A DNA stretch of 5,794 bases, from the NCBI GenBank assembly GCA_020719105.1, contig DYQV01000174.1:1-5794 (forward strand). The letters run 5' to 3'. Position numbers and translations under genes: made by a program. How positions within the stretch are numbered: the stretch's first letter is position 1; the number at the start of each line of letters is the position of its first letter. Below are positions 1 through 5,794 of this stretch, one piece after another. The stretch is from Rikenella microfusus (GTDB lineage Bacteria > Bacteroidota > Bacteroidia > Bacteroidales > SZUA-534). The notes under the pieces were generated by a model. It searched no databases. It had not been told where the DNA came from and saw only the letters and a program-made list of their open reading frames with translations.

Positions 1-46
1 ATTTTAGGCTATATTTTCTACTTTTTTTAGCGAAAGGCTGCAAGAT

Positions 47-77
47 GGGTTAATGAATAATCCGGGTTCAATGATCC
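47..77 (+). repeat. Two tandem GGGTT...ATCC repeat units
   Basis: Two head-to-tail units are visible: GGGTTAATGAATAATCC at 47-63 and GGGTTCAATGATCC at 64-77. The first can fold as a short stem, GGGTTA against TAATCC, with one G-U wobble and the loop ATGAA. The second gives a weaker version of the same fold. A related copy lies on the opposite strand at 5761-5784, at the far end of the window. I infer a dispersed intergenic repeat family, but with only these copies visible its extent and function are unknown. It could also be part of the 3' untranslated region of a gene lying to the left. Confidence 0.5.
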
Positions 78-119
78 GCTTTATCAACCCTCATCGAAAA
101 CTTATATCCGAAATTTATT

Positions 120-127
120 TACATTTG
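120..127 (+). promoter_or_regulatory. Candidate -7 element TACATTTG just before the first gene
   Basis: TACATTTG matches the Bacteroidota -7 consensus TAnnTTTG exactly and ends four bases before the ATG at 132. If it is used, transcription would start at or very near the start codon and give a leaderless or nearly leaderless mRNA. I see no TTG at the expected -33 spacing, and such octamers arise by chance in AT-rich DNA, so support is weak. Confidence 0.25.
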
Positions 128-131
128 AACC

Positions 132-1250
132 ATGTTGCAAAAAGGATTCTATATCGCTTGTTTTTTGTGGTTGTTTTGGGCAAAAAGTTTTGCTTTTACT
201 TATCCCACCCAACACCCTTTGTTAGTCAGCCATTTGGTGAAAGACAGCCATGCACTCTATTTAAGTTTTAACAATGCAAATTTTTTGTGGAACAACGAAT
301 TCTTTAACGATATAGTGAGTGGCTATACCTTGATTGGCTATTTTATTACCCCCGAATTGCAGTATCATTTTAATGAACATATTGTTATTCAAGGTGGGGT
401 GCATCTGCTTAAATACAGCGGCATCAACAATTATACCAACATAGTTCCAACTTACTCGGTAACCTACCTGAAAAACGATTTTTCGCTGATTATGGGCAAC
501 ATCAGGGGAACCATCAACCACAAGTTGCCTGAGCCCATACTTTTTTCGGAACGATATTTTACCGATAATCTGGAAAACGGATTGCAATTTTTGGTTGAAA
601 AAGACCGGCTTTTTTTCGACACTTGGCTTGATTGGCGAAGTTTTATATTTCCTATGGATTCGAAGCAGGAAGAATTAACTGCCGGAATATCAGCGATTCC
701 TTCTCTTTTGAAAAATCAGCAATGGGAAATAACTTTACCTGCCTCAGCAGTGGTTGGCCATCGTGGCGGCCAAATTGACACCTTATCAACTCCCATGCAA
801 ACACTTTTAAACTCCAGCCTTGGTGTGTGCATTAAAAAAAAATTGCCCTACAAATACCTTGATAGAATTTCGATTGAATCCCAGTTCCTCGGTTTTAAAG
901 ACAATTCACCAACAGTTACAAGTATTTACTCTAACGGAATGGGTATTCTCAACCAGCTTACCTTTGGAATAAAAAACAGTTATTTTCAGATGGAGTATTG
1001 GAATTCATCACGGTTCCTTTCCATCATGGGACATCCCATTTACCAGAGTTATTCCGAAAAAGGGTTGGGTTATCATCAAGAAAACAGGGAGCTACTAAAC
1101 ATACACCTGTTTTATTCTAAGGATATTTACCGCGGAATTTATTTAGGGCTGATGGGCGACACCTATTTTGACTTAATAAATGGCAATGTGGATTATAGTA
1201 TGGGATTAACCTTTATAATCAAACAAGACTTCTTTTTGTTTCGCCGATAG
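132..1250 (+). CDS. Exported probable outer-membrane beta-barrel protein, uncharacterised
   Basis: This gene encodes 372 residues. An N-terminal signal peptide (about residues 1-21, hydrophobic core IACFLWLFWA, cleavage probably after SFA) shows export. The rest has no long hydrophobic helix. It is a run of short segments with alternating hydrophobic and polar residues rich in Tyr, Phe and Trp, and it ends in an aromatic strand (FIIKQDFFLF before two arginines). That pattern fits an outer-membrane beta-barrel. I recognise no enzyme motif or named domain, so its transport or structural role is unknown. The start is secure: an in-frame TGA lies at 126-128, directly upstream of the ATG, and the signal peptide begins there. 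No Shine-Dalgarno is seen, as is usual in this phylum. A run of nine A (834-842) encodes K235-K237. The gene converges on the minus-strand gene that ends at 1265. I am confident it is real and exported, and moderately confident it is a barrel. Confidence 0.85.
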   Translation: MLQKGFYIACFLWLFWAKSFAFTYPTQHPLLVSHLVKDSHALYLSFNNANFLWNNEFFNDIVSGYTLIGYFITPELQYHFNEHIVIQGGVHLLKYSGINNYTNIVPTYSVTYLKNDFSLIMGNIRGTINHKLPEPILFSERYFTDNLENGLQFLVEKDRLFFDTWLDWRSFIFPMDSKQEELTAGISAIPSLLKNQQWEITLPASAVVGHRGGQIDTLSTPMQTLLNSSLGVCIKKKLPYKYLDRISIESQFLGFKDNSPTVTSIYSNGMGILNQLTFGIKNSYFQMEYWNSSRFLSIMGHPIYQSYSEKGLGYHQENRELLNIHLFYSKDIYRGIYLGLMGDTYFDLINGNVDYSMGLTFIIKQDFFLFRR

Positions 1251-1270
1251 AATAAGGTACCGCTTTATTC
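1250..1270. other. Inverted repeat across the convergent gene ends
   Basis: GAATAA (1250-1255) and TTATTC (1265-1270) are perfect inverted copies around a nine-base centre that contains the palindrome GGTACC. The repeat overlaps the stop codons of both converging genes, so it might serve as a weak bidirectional end signal. The stem is short and AT-rich with no clear U-tract, so an intrinsic terminator is doubtful. Confidence 0.25.
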
Positions 1271-1948
1271 CCCATCATCTTCCGGAACGCCATACATTTC
1301 CTGAAGCTGCTTCATTTGCTGCATTGTCTGCGACATATCCATAATTTCAAACCCACTGGGAATTTCAAATATCTTACTGTCAACAGTTGCATCTATGGCA
1401 ATTTCTTTGGCTTCAATGTATGAATGATTACCGTTTTCATCTAAAAAATCAGCCTTTACAACAAATTCTTTCCAAATCCAATATTTACCCTTTCCTTCTT
1501 CCGATTCGTTAAATACATAAACATCGCAGTTTTTACCCAATACGGTTTCTTGGCCTACTTTCCCTTTGCCACTTTTAGTTATTTCGGCCATCATCTCCTG
1601 TAAATCAACTCCACCCGCCGAAGAACCGCCATACGCGTCAATCGTTTTTTCTTTGGCATCCAACGGGAATTTCATGACTTGTTTATCGTCATAATTAATT
1701 ACATACATGGTTTCAGGGGTAATAATGGTGCGCGAATGATCGGAAGCACCCGCATTGCTACCAACTAAATCAAAGCATTGTTTTTTTCCATAATCATCAA
1801 AATAAATGGAGTAATTGGTAACGCTGCCTGAATATTCATAACGATAAGCAATTTTTCCACTTTTTGAAGAAAATAAATTGCCTGCAATTTGCGCCTGTAG
1901 CCCAGTTGCAACGAAAAGTGCTAAAAAAAACAACCCGGTTGATTTCAT
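1265..1948 (-). CDS. Exported periplasmic protein, DUF4412/LolA-like
   Basis: This gene encodes 227 residues. A signal peptide (residues 1-19, cleavage probably after LQA, with Gln20 as the first mature residue) and the absence of a lipobox suggest a soluble periplasmic protein. The mature part is a likely beta-rich fold: GKIAYRYEYSG at 31-41, ITPETMYVINYDDKQVMKF at 76-94, GQETVLGKNCDVYVF at 132-146, the YWIWKEFVVKADF strand at 156-168, and SKIFEIPSGFEIMDM near 191-205. A GxETVLGxxCDVY element followed by a W-containing strand and a closing FEIPSGF motif is, from memory, typical of Bacteroidota DUF4412 proteins and their LolA/LppX-like relatives. The family call is therefore by resemblance only. 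A Met/Gln-rich tail (206-218) and an acidic end (PEDDGE) follow. It is divergent from the 2156 gene and convergent with the 132 gene. Ligand and role are unknown. Confidence 0.85.
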   Translation of the reverse strand: MKSTGLFFLALFVATGLQAQIAGNLFSSKSGKIAYRYEYSGSVTNYSIYFDDYGKKQCFDLVGSNAGASDHSRTIITPETMYVINYDDKQVMKFPLDAKEKTIDAYGGSSAGGVDLQEMMAEITKSGKGKVGQETVLGKNCDVYVFNESEEGKGKYWIWKEFVVKADFLDENGNHSYIEAKEIAIDATVDSKIFEIPSGFEIMDMSQTMQQMKQLQEMYGVPEDDGE

Positions 1949-2032
1949 GGTATTTGGAGATTACTGTTTATAATTACTACAAAAAACGATCTCAAAATTC
2001 GGCAATTAATGCATCCAAAAGAGACTTGACCT

Positions 2033-2040
2033 CAAAGTTA
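2033..2040 (-). promoter_or_regulatory. Candidate -7 element (TAACTTTG) for the minus-strand gene
   Basis: Read on the minus strand, 2040 to 2033 is TAACTTTG, an exact match to the Bacteroidota TAnnTTTG -7 consensus. It would give a leader of roughly 80 bases before the minus-strand ATG at 1948. No TTG is seen at the standard -33 distance, so this rests on the -7 match and its place in a divergent intergenic region. Confidence 0.35.
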
Positions 2041-2126
2041 AAAAAAAGGTTTTGTTTGATACGTTATGAATCAACCAATTTTATAAAATTCTCATCATAC
2101 CATTATTCCCTTGTTTTAAAAATAGT

Positions 2127-2134
2127 TATCTTCG
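2127..2134 (+). promoter_or_regulatory. Candidate -7 element (TATCTTCG) for the LPP20-like gene
   Basis: TATCTTCG differs from TAnnTTTG at one base and lies 21 bases before the ATG at 2156, which would leave a short A-rich leader. The nearest upstream TTG (2111-2113) is only 13 bases away, too close for a normal -33 element. The assignment is plausible by position but unproven. Confidence 0.4.
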
Positions 2135-2155
2135 AATCGAATAAACAGAAACCCA

Positions 2156-3166
2156 ATGAAAAAATTTATTCTTATCATTACTCTTTTAATCATTGTTTAC
2201 ACTTCGTTTTCGCAATGGGAACAGAAAAATTTTGAGAAAACATTTAATCAAGAAATTAATGAAATTGAAGACGAAAACTATTCCAAGAGAGAAAATCATT
2301 CGGCTTTATATCAGTATGTACCTTCGCAACAAGTGCCAGAGTGGTTCATTCAACCCAAAGTATCTGATAAAAACGAAGTGTTTGCCATAGGCATTTCGGA
2401 TCCTGGATTAGATTCTATCGAATCGATGCAACAAGCCATTTACCGGGCCGAAATAATGGCCAATGTATTACGAAAATCAACTACCCAATTACTTTGTGAT
2501 TTTTTTTTAAACGAAGTGGACCAATCGACCGATATAGTATATGAGCATTTTACCCGTATCACCTCAAAAATACCTTGTTCCAGTGAATATTATACCGTAG
2601 TTGATTCGTTCCGCAATGCATTCGACGAAACATTGGTGCTAATTAAATATGCGGCTCCAACAAAAGTGGAAACAAGTCAGGTAGATGAAGTTAATTTAGA
2701 ATTTTATAAAAATGAAACCGAAAGCTCTAATATGGGCCAATTGGAGTCAATTTATGAGTTGAAAGTAAAATCACGAACTACCCCTGAACCTAAGATGCAT
2801 TTCTATCAGTTAACTGAATTTGGAGCACGGAACGATGTAATTAGCGATTTGAAAGGACAAGAAATTCAGATTCCCATTTATTCGCTCTCATACCAAGGTA
2901 TTCCTGCATTAGACTCAGTTAGTCAATGTTATTTTTCGCATGGCTTATGGAAAGAATACCTCAAATCGGTAATGACCCAAATTATTGAAACTGCCCGGGA
3001 AAAACCTGAAAATATAAAATTTCTTGGCGATGACTATCAAAAAACTTCCTATCAGAAATTAACAAGGGGAGTATCTGTTAACAAACAACGGTTTGTAATT
3101 ACCGGTATTAAAGCAAAAGAAAATAAATTGTTAGTAAATCTGCAAGAGATTCCGCTTGAAGAATAA
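2156..3166 (+). CDS. Exported LPP20-like domain protein
   Basis: This gene encodes 336 residues. A classical signal peptide (residues 1-19, hydrophobic core FILIITLLIIVY, cleavage probably between SFS and Gln20) directs export. No lipobox cysteine follows, and the three cysteines (114, 141, 258) are all internal. An acidic, Glu/Asn-rich stretch (about 21-50) leads into VPEWFIQP (60-67) and VFAIGIS (75-81). An Ala-rich helix with A94, A98 and A102 comes next, then a strand segment ending FDETLVLIKYA (156-166). A PEWF motif, then an aIGiS strand, then a helix of spaced alanines resembles the LPP20 family of small envelope lipoproteins (PF02169), a call made by eye. The C-terminal half (about 175-336) is unassigned; it has many short beta-like segments and the sequence LWKEYLKSVMTQIIETA (264-280), which looks helical. 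ATG 2156 is chosen because it begins the signal peptide. The gene appears monocistronic. Function is unknown; periplasmic or outer-membrane-associated is likely. Confidence 0.85.
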   Translation: MKKFILIITLLIIVYTSFSQWEQKNFEKTFNQEINEIEDENYSKRENHSALYQYVPSQQVPEWFIQPKVSDKNEVFAIGISDPGLDSIESMQQAIYRAEIMANVLRKSTTQLLCDFFLNEVDQSTDIVYEHFTRITSKIPCSSEYYTVVDSFRNAFDETLVLIKYAAPTKVETSQVDEVNLEFYKNETESSNMGQLESIYELKVKSRTTPEPKMHFYQLTEFGARNDVISDLKGQEIQIPIYSLSYQGIPALDSVSQCYFSHGLWKEYLKSVMTQIIETAREKPENIKFLGDDYQKTSYQKLTRGVSVNKQRFVITGIKAKENKLLVNLQEIPLEE

Positions 3167-3262
3167 AGCATATCCGTTTCGTGATATAAATATTGCCTCT
3201 TAGAAAACTACAACTTAGGCAAAACCGATCTCACGCAGCAATTGCAAGAAAATTTCAAAAAA

Positions 3263-3372
3263 CAAATATCAAATCTCAAAATGAACAATCACATCTTTTT
3301 AATAATTACTATTTTAACAATGTCGATAGTTTGAATTTTGATTCTTTCATGTTTTTTGAGCATTGATTTTTG
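3263..3372. repeat. Imperfect 19-base inverted repeat upstream of recA
   Basis: CAAATATCAAATCTCAAAA (3263-3281) and TTTTGAGCATTGATTTTTG (3354-3372) are inverted copies matching at 16 of 19 positions, separated by 72 bases. The repeat lies wholly in the 285-base gap between the LPP20-like gene and recA, the longest non-coding stretch in the window. It could be a decayed mobile or intergenic repeat, or a structured transcript end or leader. The arms are low-complexity A/C and T/G-biased sequence, so part of the match may be compositional. Confidence 0.4.
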
Positions 3373-3390
3373 GAGTTTTCTTATTAACAC

Positions 3391-3408
3391 TATTTACCTA
3401 TATTTACC
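3391..3408 (+). repeat. Direct repeat TATTTACC x2 in the recA upstream region
   Basis: TATTTACC occurs at 3391-3398 and again at 3401-3408, a ten-base period or about one helical turn, ending 43 bases before the recA start codon. It sits where a promoter or regulator site would be expected: TATATTTA at 3399-3406 is one base off the TAnnTTTG consensus, and a TTG lies at 3370-3372, although that spacing (26 bases) is long. No SOS box of the E. coli or Gram-positive type is seen. Confidence 0.35.
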
Positions 3409-3451
3409 ATTCGGATAAATTAAAAAAATAACTGATTAACTTATTGATATT

Positions 3452-4492
3452 ATGGCTAAAGAACCAAAAGCGGCAGCAACGGATGTAAGTAAAGAAAAAC
3501 TTAAAGCATTGCAGCTTACACTTGATAAAATTGAAAAATCGTATGGCAAAGGTGCCATTATGAAAATGGGCGATTATGTGATTGAAGAAGTGCCAAGTAT
3601 AAGCACCGGTTCAATTGGTGTTGATTTGGCTTTAGGAGTTGGTGGATTCCCAAAAGGCCGGGTTATTGAAATATTTGGACCAGAGTCGTCGGGTAAAACC
3701 ACATTGGCCATTCATGCAATAGCCGAAAGCCAAAAAGCCGGAGGAATTGCTGCTTTTATTGATGCCGAACATGCCTTCGACCGCTTTTATGCCGAAAAAT
3801 TAGGTGTGGATATTGAAAATCTACTCATTTCGCAACCCGATAACGGCGAACAAGCGTTGGAAATAGCCGATCATTTGATACGTTCCGGAGCTGTTGATAT
3901 CATTGTGATTGACTCGGTAGCTGCTCTTACACCAAAAGCTGAAATTGAAGGTGAAATGGGCGATTCTAAAATGGGGTTGCAAGCCCGGTTAATGTCGCAA
4001 GCCTTGCGGAAACTTACAGCCAATATTTCAAAAACAAGGACTTGCTGTATCTTTATCAACCAGTTGCGCGACAAAATTGGGGTAATGTTTGGCAACCCGG
4101 AAACAACAACAGGCGGTAATGCCCTTAAGTTTTACGCATCGGTACGGGTCGATATCCGCAAAATTGGCCAAATAAAAGACAGTGAAGAAATTACCGGTAA
4201 CCGGATTCGCGTTAAAATTGTGAAAAACAAAATGGCTCCTCCATTCCGTAAAGCAGAATTTGATATTGTGTATGGCGAAGGAATTTCCAAAACCGGTGAA
4301 ATTATCGACTTAGGTGTTGAATACAACATTATTAAAAAGTCGGGTTCCTGGTTTAGTTACGGCGAAACCCGCCTAGGTCAAGGACGAGAAGCTGTACGTG
4401 CTTTATTAATGGACAATCCTGAATTATCAACTGAATTGGAGAAAAAAATTGTGGAAGTGATTTCAAAAAGTCCCATAAAAATAACTGAATAA
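3452..4492 (+). CDS. recA: Recombinase RecA
   Basis: RecA is the cytoplasmic ATP-dependent strand-exchange protein of homologous recombination and repair. It polymerises on single-stranded DNA and pairs it with homologous duplex. The 346 residues are close to the usual length (353 in E. coli). The N-terminal polymerisation helix region is followed by STGSIGVDLALGVGGFPKGR (51-70). The Walker A motif GPESSGKTT is at 76-84, with IDAEHAFD at 103-110 (E106 matching the catalytic glutamate of E. coli, E96). Walker B is VDIIVIDS at 148-155. DNA-binding loop L1 falls in the EGEMGDSKMGLQARLMSQALRKL region (166-188). FINQLRDKIG (201-210) and the L2 segment GVMFGNPETTTGGNALKFYASVR (210-232) follow. The C-terminal domain ends in a short tail, less acidic than in E. 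coli. All key residues are present, so it should be active. The ATG gives a Lys/Ala-rich N-terminus about ten residues longer than E. coli. It appears monocistronic, with a terminator 38 bases after the stop. Confidence 0.99.
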   Translation: MAKEPKAAATDVSKEKLKALQLTLDKIEKSYGKGAIMKMGDYVIEEVPSISTGSIGVDLALGVGGFPKGRVIEIFGPESSGKTTLAIHAIAESQKAGGIAAFIDAEHAFDRFYAEKLGVDIENLLISQPDNGEQALEIADHLIRSGAVDIIVIDSVAALTPKAEIEGEMGDSKMGLQARLMSQALRKLTANISKTRTCCIFINQLRDKIGVMFGNPETTTGGNALKFYASVRVDIRKIGQIKDSEEITGNRIRVKIVKNKMAPPFRKAEFDIVYGEGISKTGEIIDLGVEYNIIKKSGSWFSYGETRLGQGREAVRALLMDNPELSTELEKKIVEVISKSPIKITE

Positions 4493-4530
4493 ACCATCGG
4501 AATACATTTGCCTTGTATGATAAAACCGTT

Positions 4531-4567
4531 GCACACCTGCTCAATTTATAGCAGGTGTGCTTATTTT
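4531..4567 (+). terminator. Intrinsic terminator of recA
   Basis: A perfect 11-base-pair stem, GCACACCTGCT (4531-4541) with AGCAGGTGTGC (4550-4560), encloses an eight-base loop and is followed directly by TTATTTT. It stands 38 bases after the recA stop and upstream of the next promoter. It should therefore end recA transcription and insulate the downstream gene. Confidence 0.9.
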
Positions 4568-4603
4568 AACCGATTATTTTTGGTGTTTTAAAGATTGATT
4601 CAA

Positions 4604-4637
4604 TTTGCACTTATTTCTTCAACCATTCGTATATTTG
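4604..4637 (+). promoter_or_regulatory. Promoter of the TPR lipoprotein gene
   Basis: TATATTTG (4630-4637) is an exact TAnnTTTG -7 element. TTTG (4604-4607) sits 22 bases upstream, close to the spacing of the Bacteroidota -33 element. Together they would start transcription in the mid 4640s and give a leader of about 50 bases to the ATG at 4695. Lying just after the recA terminator, this is the best-supported promoter in the window. Confidence 0.6.
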
Positions 4638-4694
4638 ATTACTGAAAGGATTTGATGAAAATAGTAACATAAACAATAATTCCTAAGATTAGAA

Positions 4695-5720
4695 ATGCAA
4701 AAACACCCATATAAATCTCTAATAGTTGTGGGTTTGTTGTTCGTATTGGTATCCTGTAACAACAAAATAAAAAACCCAATTGATTCAACAAAAAAACCAA
4801 TATCCGATTCGTTAAGAATTGATTCGGTAACTCAACTAATACGGAAAAACCCCCGTAACCATGAGCTTTACTCAAACCGTGCCGATATCTATTTAGAAAT
4901 TGGTAATTTGGCCCGTGCCATAAACGACCTTACCATTGCCAACCGGCTCGATTCATTGAACCCTATTTATTACATCAAGCTATCTGATTTTTATTTACAG
5001 TTGGGAAAATCGGAAACTATTAATTCACTGCTTCTAAAGGGAAATACATTAATTCCAAATAATAAAGAAATAGTATATCGGCTGGGAAATTTGTATTTTT
5101 ATATTCAGGACTATAAAAAAGCCATCTCGTATCTGAATCAAGCCACTGAAATAGATCCTTTTTATGCGCCGGCTTTTTTTACTAAAGGCTTAGTATTTAT
5201 TGAAATAGGAAATATTCCAAAAGCAATTACCAGTTTTCAGATTGCAGTGGAACGGGAGCCTGATTATTACGATGCTTACATGCAGCTCGGTTTACTGTTT
5301 GCTGCTAAAAACGATTCCATTGCGGTAGCCTATTATAACAATGCCTTGCGAATAATGCCCAATAGTTATGAAGCGTTGTATGCAAAAGCCATGTTTTACC
5401 AGCAAACTAAAAAACTGGAACAAGCCATTGCAACCTATCAATACCTGCTCCATGAGGTTTCCAACCAATTTCCTTTCGTCCATTTTAATTTGGGATATAT
5501 TGAAATGACGTATTATGGCGAATATGAGCGGGCTATTGCTTATTTCGACAGTGCCCTGATGAGCAAACCCGTTTTTCCGGATGCCTTGTGCAACCGTGCA
5601 TTTTGCTTCGAAAAGATGGGTAAAAAAGAGGAAGCCCGTACCGATTATTTGAAAGCACTGGATCAATCACCAAATTACCCGTTAGCAATAAAAGGATTGA
5701 ACCGCCTGGATGGTAAATAA
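4695..5720 (+). CDS. TPR-repeat lipoprotein
   Basis: This gene encodes 341 residues. A type II signal peptide (LIVVGLLFVLVSC, lipobox LVSC with Cys21 as the lipidated residue) makes this a lipoprotein. The residues after the cysteine (NNKIK) are not acidic, so the acidic surface-export signal known in some Bacteroidota is not evident; a periplasm-facing anchor is my inference. A Ser/Lys/Pro-rich linker (about 22-45) is followed by roughly eight tandem tetratricopeptide repeats covering about 53-329. Good examples are ELYSNRADIYLEIGNLARAI (57-76), the repeat starting EIVYRLGNLYFYIQDYKKAI, the one starting PAFFTKGLVFIEIGNIPKAI, and the last, DALCNRAFCFEKMGKKEEAR. TPR arrays are protein-binding solenoids, so a scaffold or adaptor role in the envelope is likely; the partner is unknown. 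ATG 4695 is chosen because it begins the signal peptide. The gene has its own promoter and is not an operon with recA. Confidence 0.93.
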   Translation: MQKHPYKSLIVVGLLFVLVSCNNKIKNPIDSTKKPISDSLRIDSVTQLIRKNPRNHELYSNRADIYLEIGNLARAINDLTIANRLDSLNPIYYIKLSDFYLQLGKSETINSLLLKGNTLIPNNKEIVYRLGNLYFYIQDYKKAISYLNQATEIDPFYAPAFFTKGLVFIEIGNIPKAITSFQIAVEREPDYYDAYMQLGLLFAAKNDSIAVAYYNNALRIMPNSYEALYAKAMFYQQTKKLEQAIATYQYLLHEVSNQFPFVHFNLGYIEMTYYGEYERAIAYFDSALMSKPVFPDALCNRAFCFEKMGKKEEARTDYLKALDQSPNYPLAIKGLNRLDGK

Positions 5721-5760
5721 AGTGAAATATCAGGAACTTAGAGAATAATAAAGAATGATT

Positions 5761-5784
5761 GGATTATTAACCCGCTTTATTCAT
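5761..5784 (-). repeat. Inverted copy of the left-edge GGGTT...ATCC repeat
   Basis: Read on the minus strand, this segment is ATGAATAAAGC followed by GGGTTAATAATCC. Aligned to 53-77 on the plus strand it matches at about 21 of 25 columns with one gap. It lies 40 bases after the TPR gene stop, in non-coding DNA at the window edge. As on the left, GGGTT and AATCC can pair with one G-U wobble. It is probably a second member of the same intergenic repeat family. Confidence 0.5.
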
Positions 5785-5794
5785 ACCTGAGCAC

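Noticed and set aside
1..53. Open frame reaching the left edge and ending in FLLFLAKGCKMG at TAA 51-53, possibly the tail of an upstream gene.
   Set aside because: Only about 17 codons are visible, with no recognisable motif, and its end overlaps the repeat units. Random AT-rich sequence could give this.
53..271. 72-codon plus-strand ORF starting at the repeat.
   Set aside because: It overlaps the well-supported exported protein gene in another frame, begins inside the repeat, and has no protein-like features.
1864..2235. 123-codon plus-strand ORF across the divergent promoter region.
   Set aside because: It runs antisense to one gene's signal peptide and overlaps another gene's start. Its Lys/Ser/Tyr-rich composition is that of translated intergenic AT-rich DNA.
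3170..3187. Small ATATC/GATAT inverted repeat just after the LPP20-like gene, considered as a terminator.
   Set aside because: The stem is five AT-rich pairs with an eight-base loop and no U-tract, too weak to call.
4503..4510. TACATTTG just after recA, an exact -7 match that could start a short RNA ending at the terminator.
   Set aside because: There is no -33 partner, and the product would be only about 50 bases, mostly the recA terminator hairpin. Chance occurrence is likely.
5292..5666. 124-codon minus-strand ORF opposite the TPR gene.
   Set aside because: It is a mirror of the TPR coding frame, with no signal or domain, and the sense gene accounts fully for the sequence.

Overview
The window is an AT-rich chromosomal segment from a member of the Bacteroidota. 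RecA carries the IDAEHAFDRFYAEKLGV stretch that I associate with this phylum. The -7-type elements before several genes fit the phylum's TAnnTTTG promoter consensus, and no Shine-Dalgarno sequences are obvious. The neighbouring genes are typical Bacteroidota envelope proteins. I cannot place it below phylum from sequence alone.

Layout, left to right. Bases 1-131 hold no convincing gene but contain a tandem pair of GGGTT...ATCC repeat units. Next comes a plus-strand gene for an exported, probable outer-membrane beta-barrel protein (132-1250). It converges tail to tail, with only 14 bases between, on a minus-strand gene for a small periplasmic protein resembling the DUF4412/LolA-like group (1265-1948). 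A 207-base divergent promoter region follows. After it lies a plus-strand gene for an exported LPP20-like protein that lacks a lipobox (2156-3166). A 285-base non-coding stretch then carries a long imperfect inverted repeat and a pair of direct repeats ahead of recA (3452-4492). RecA is full length with its catalytic and DNA-binding motifs intact, and is closed by a strong intrinsic terminator. A separate promoter then serves a TPR-repeat lipoprotein gene (4695-5720). The right edge carries another copy of the left-edge repeat, in inverted orientation.

Functionally this is a housekeeping recombinase set among four uncharacterised cell-envelope genes. Gene orientation, the terminator and the candidate promoters suggest that each gene is its own transcription unit, so I see no operon linking RecA to its neighbours. 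I found no mobile element, CRISPR, toxin-antitoxin or defence genes. The least explained signals are non-coding: the GGGTT...ATCC units at both ends of the window and the inverted repeat upstream of recA.
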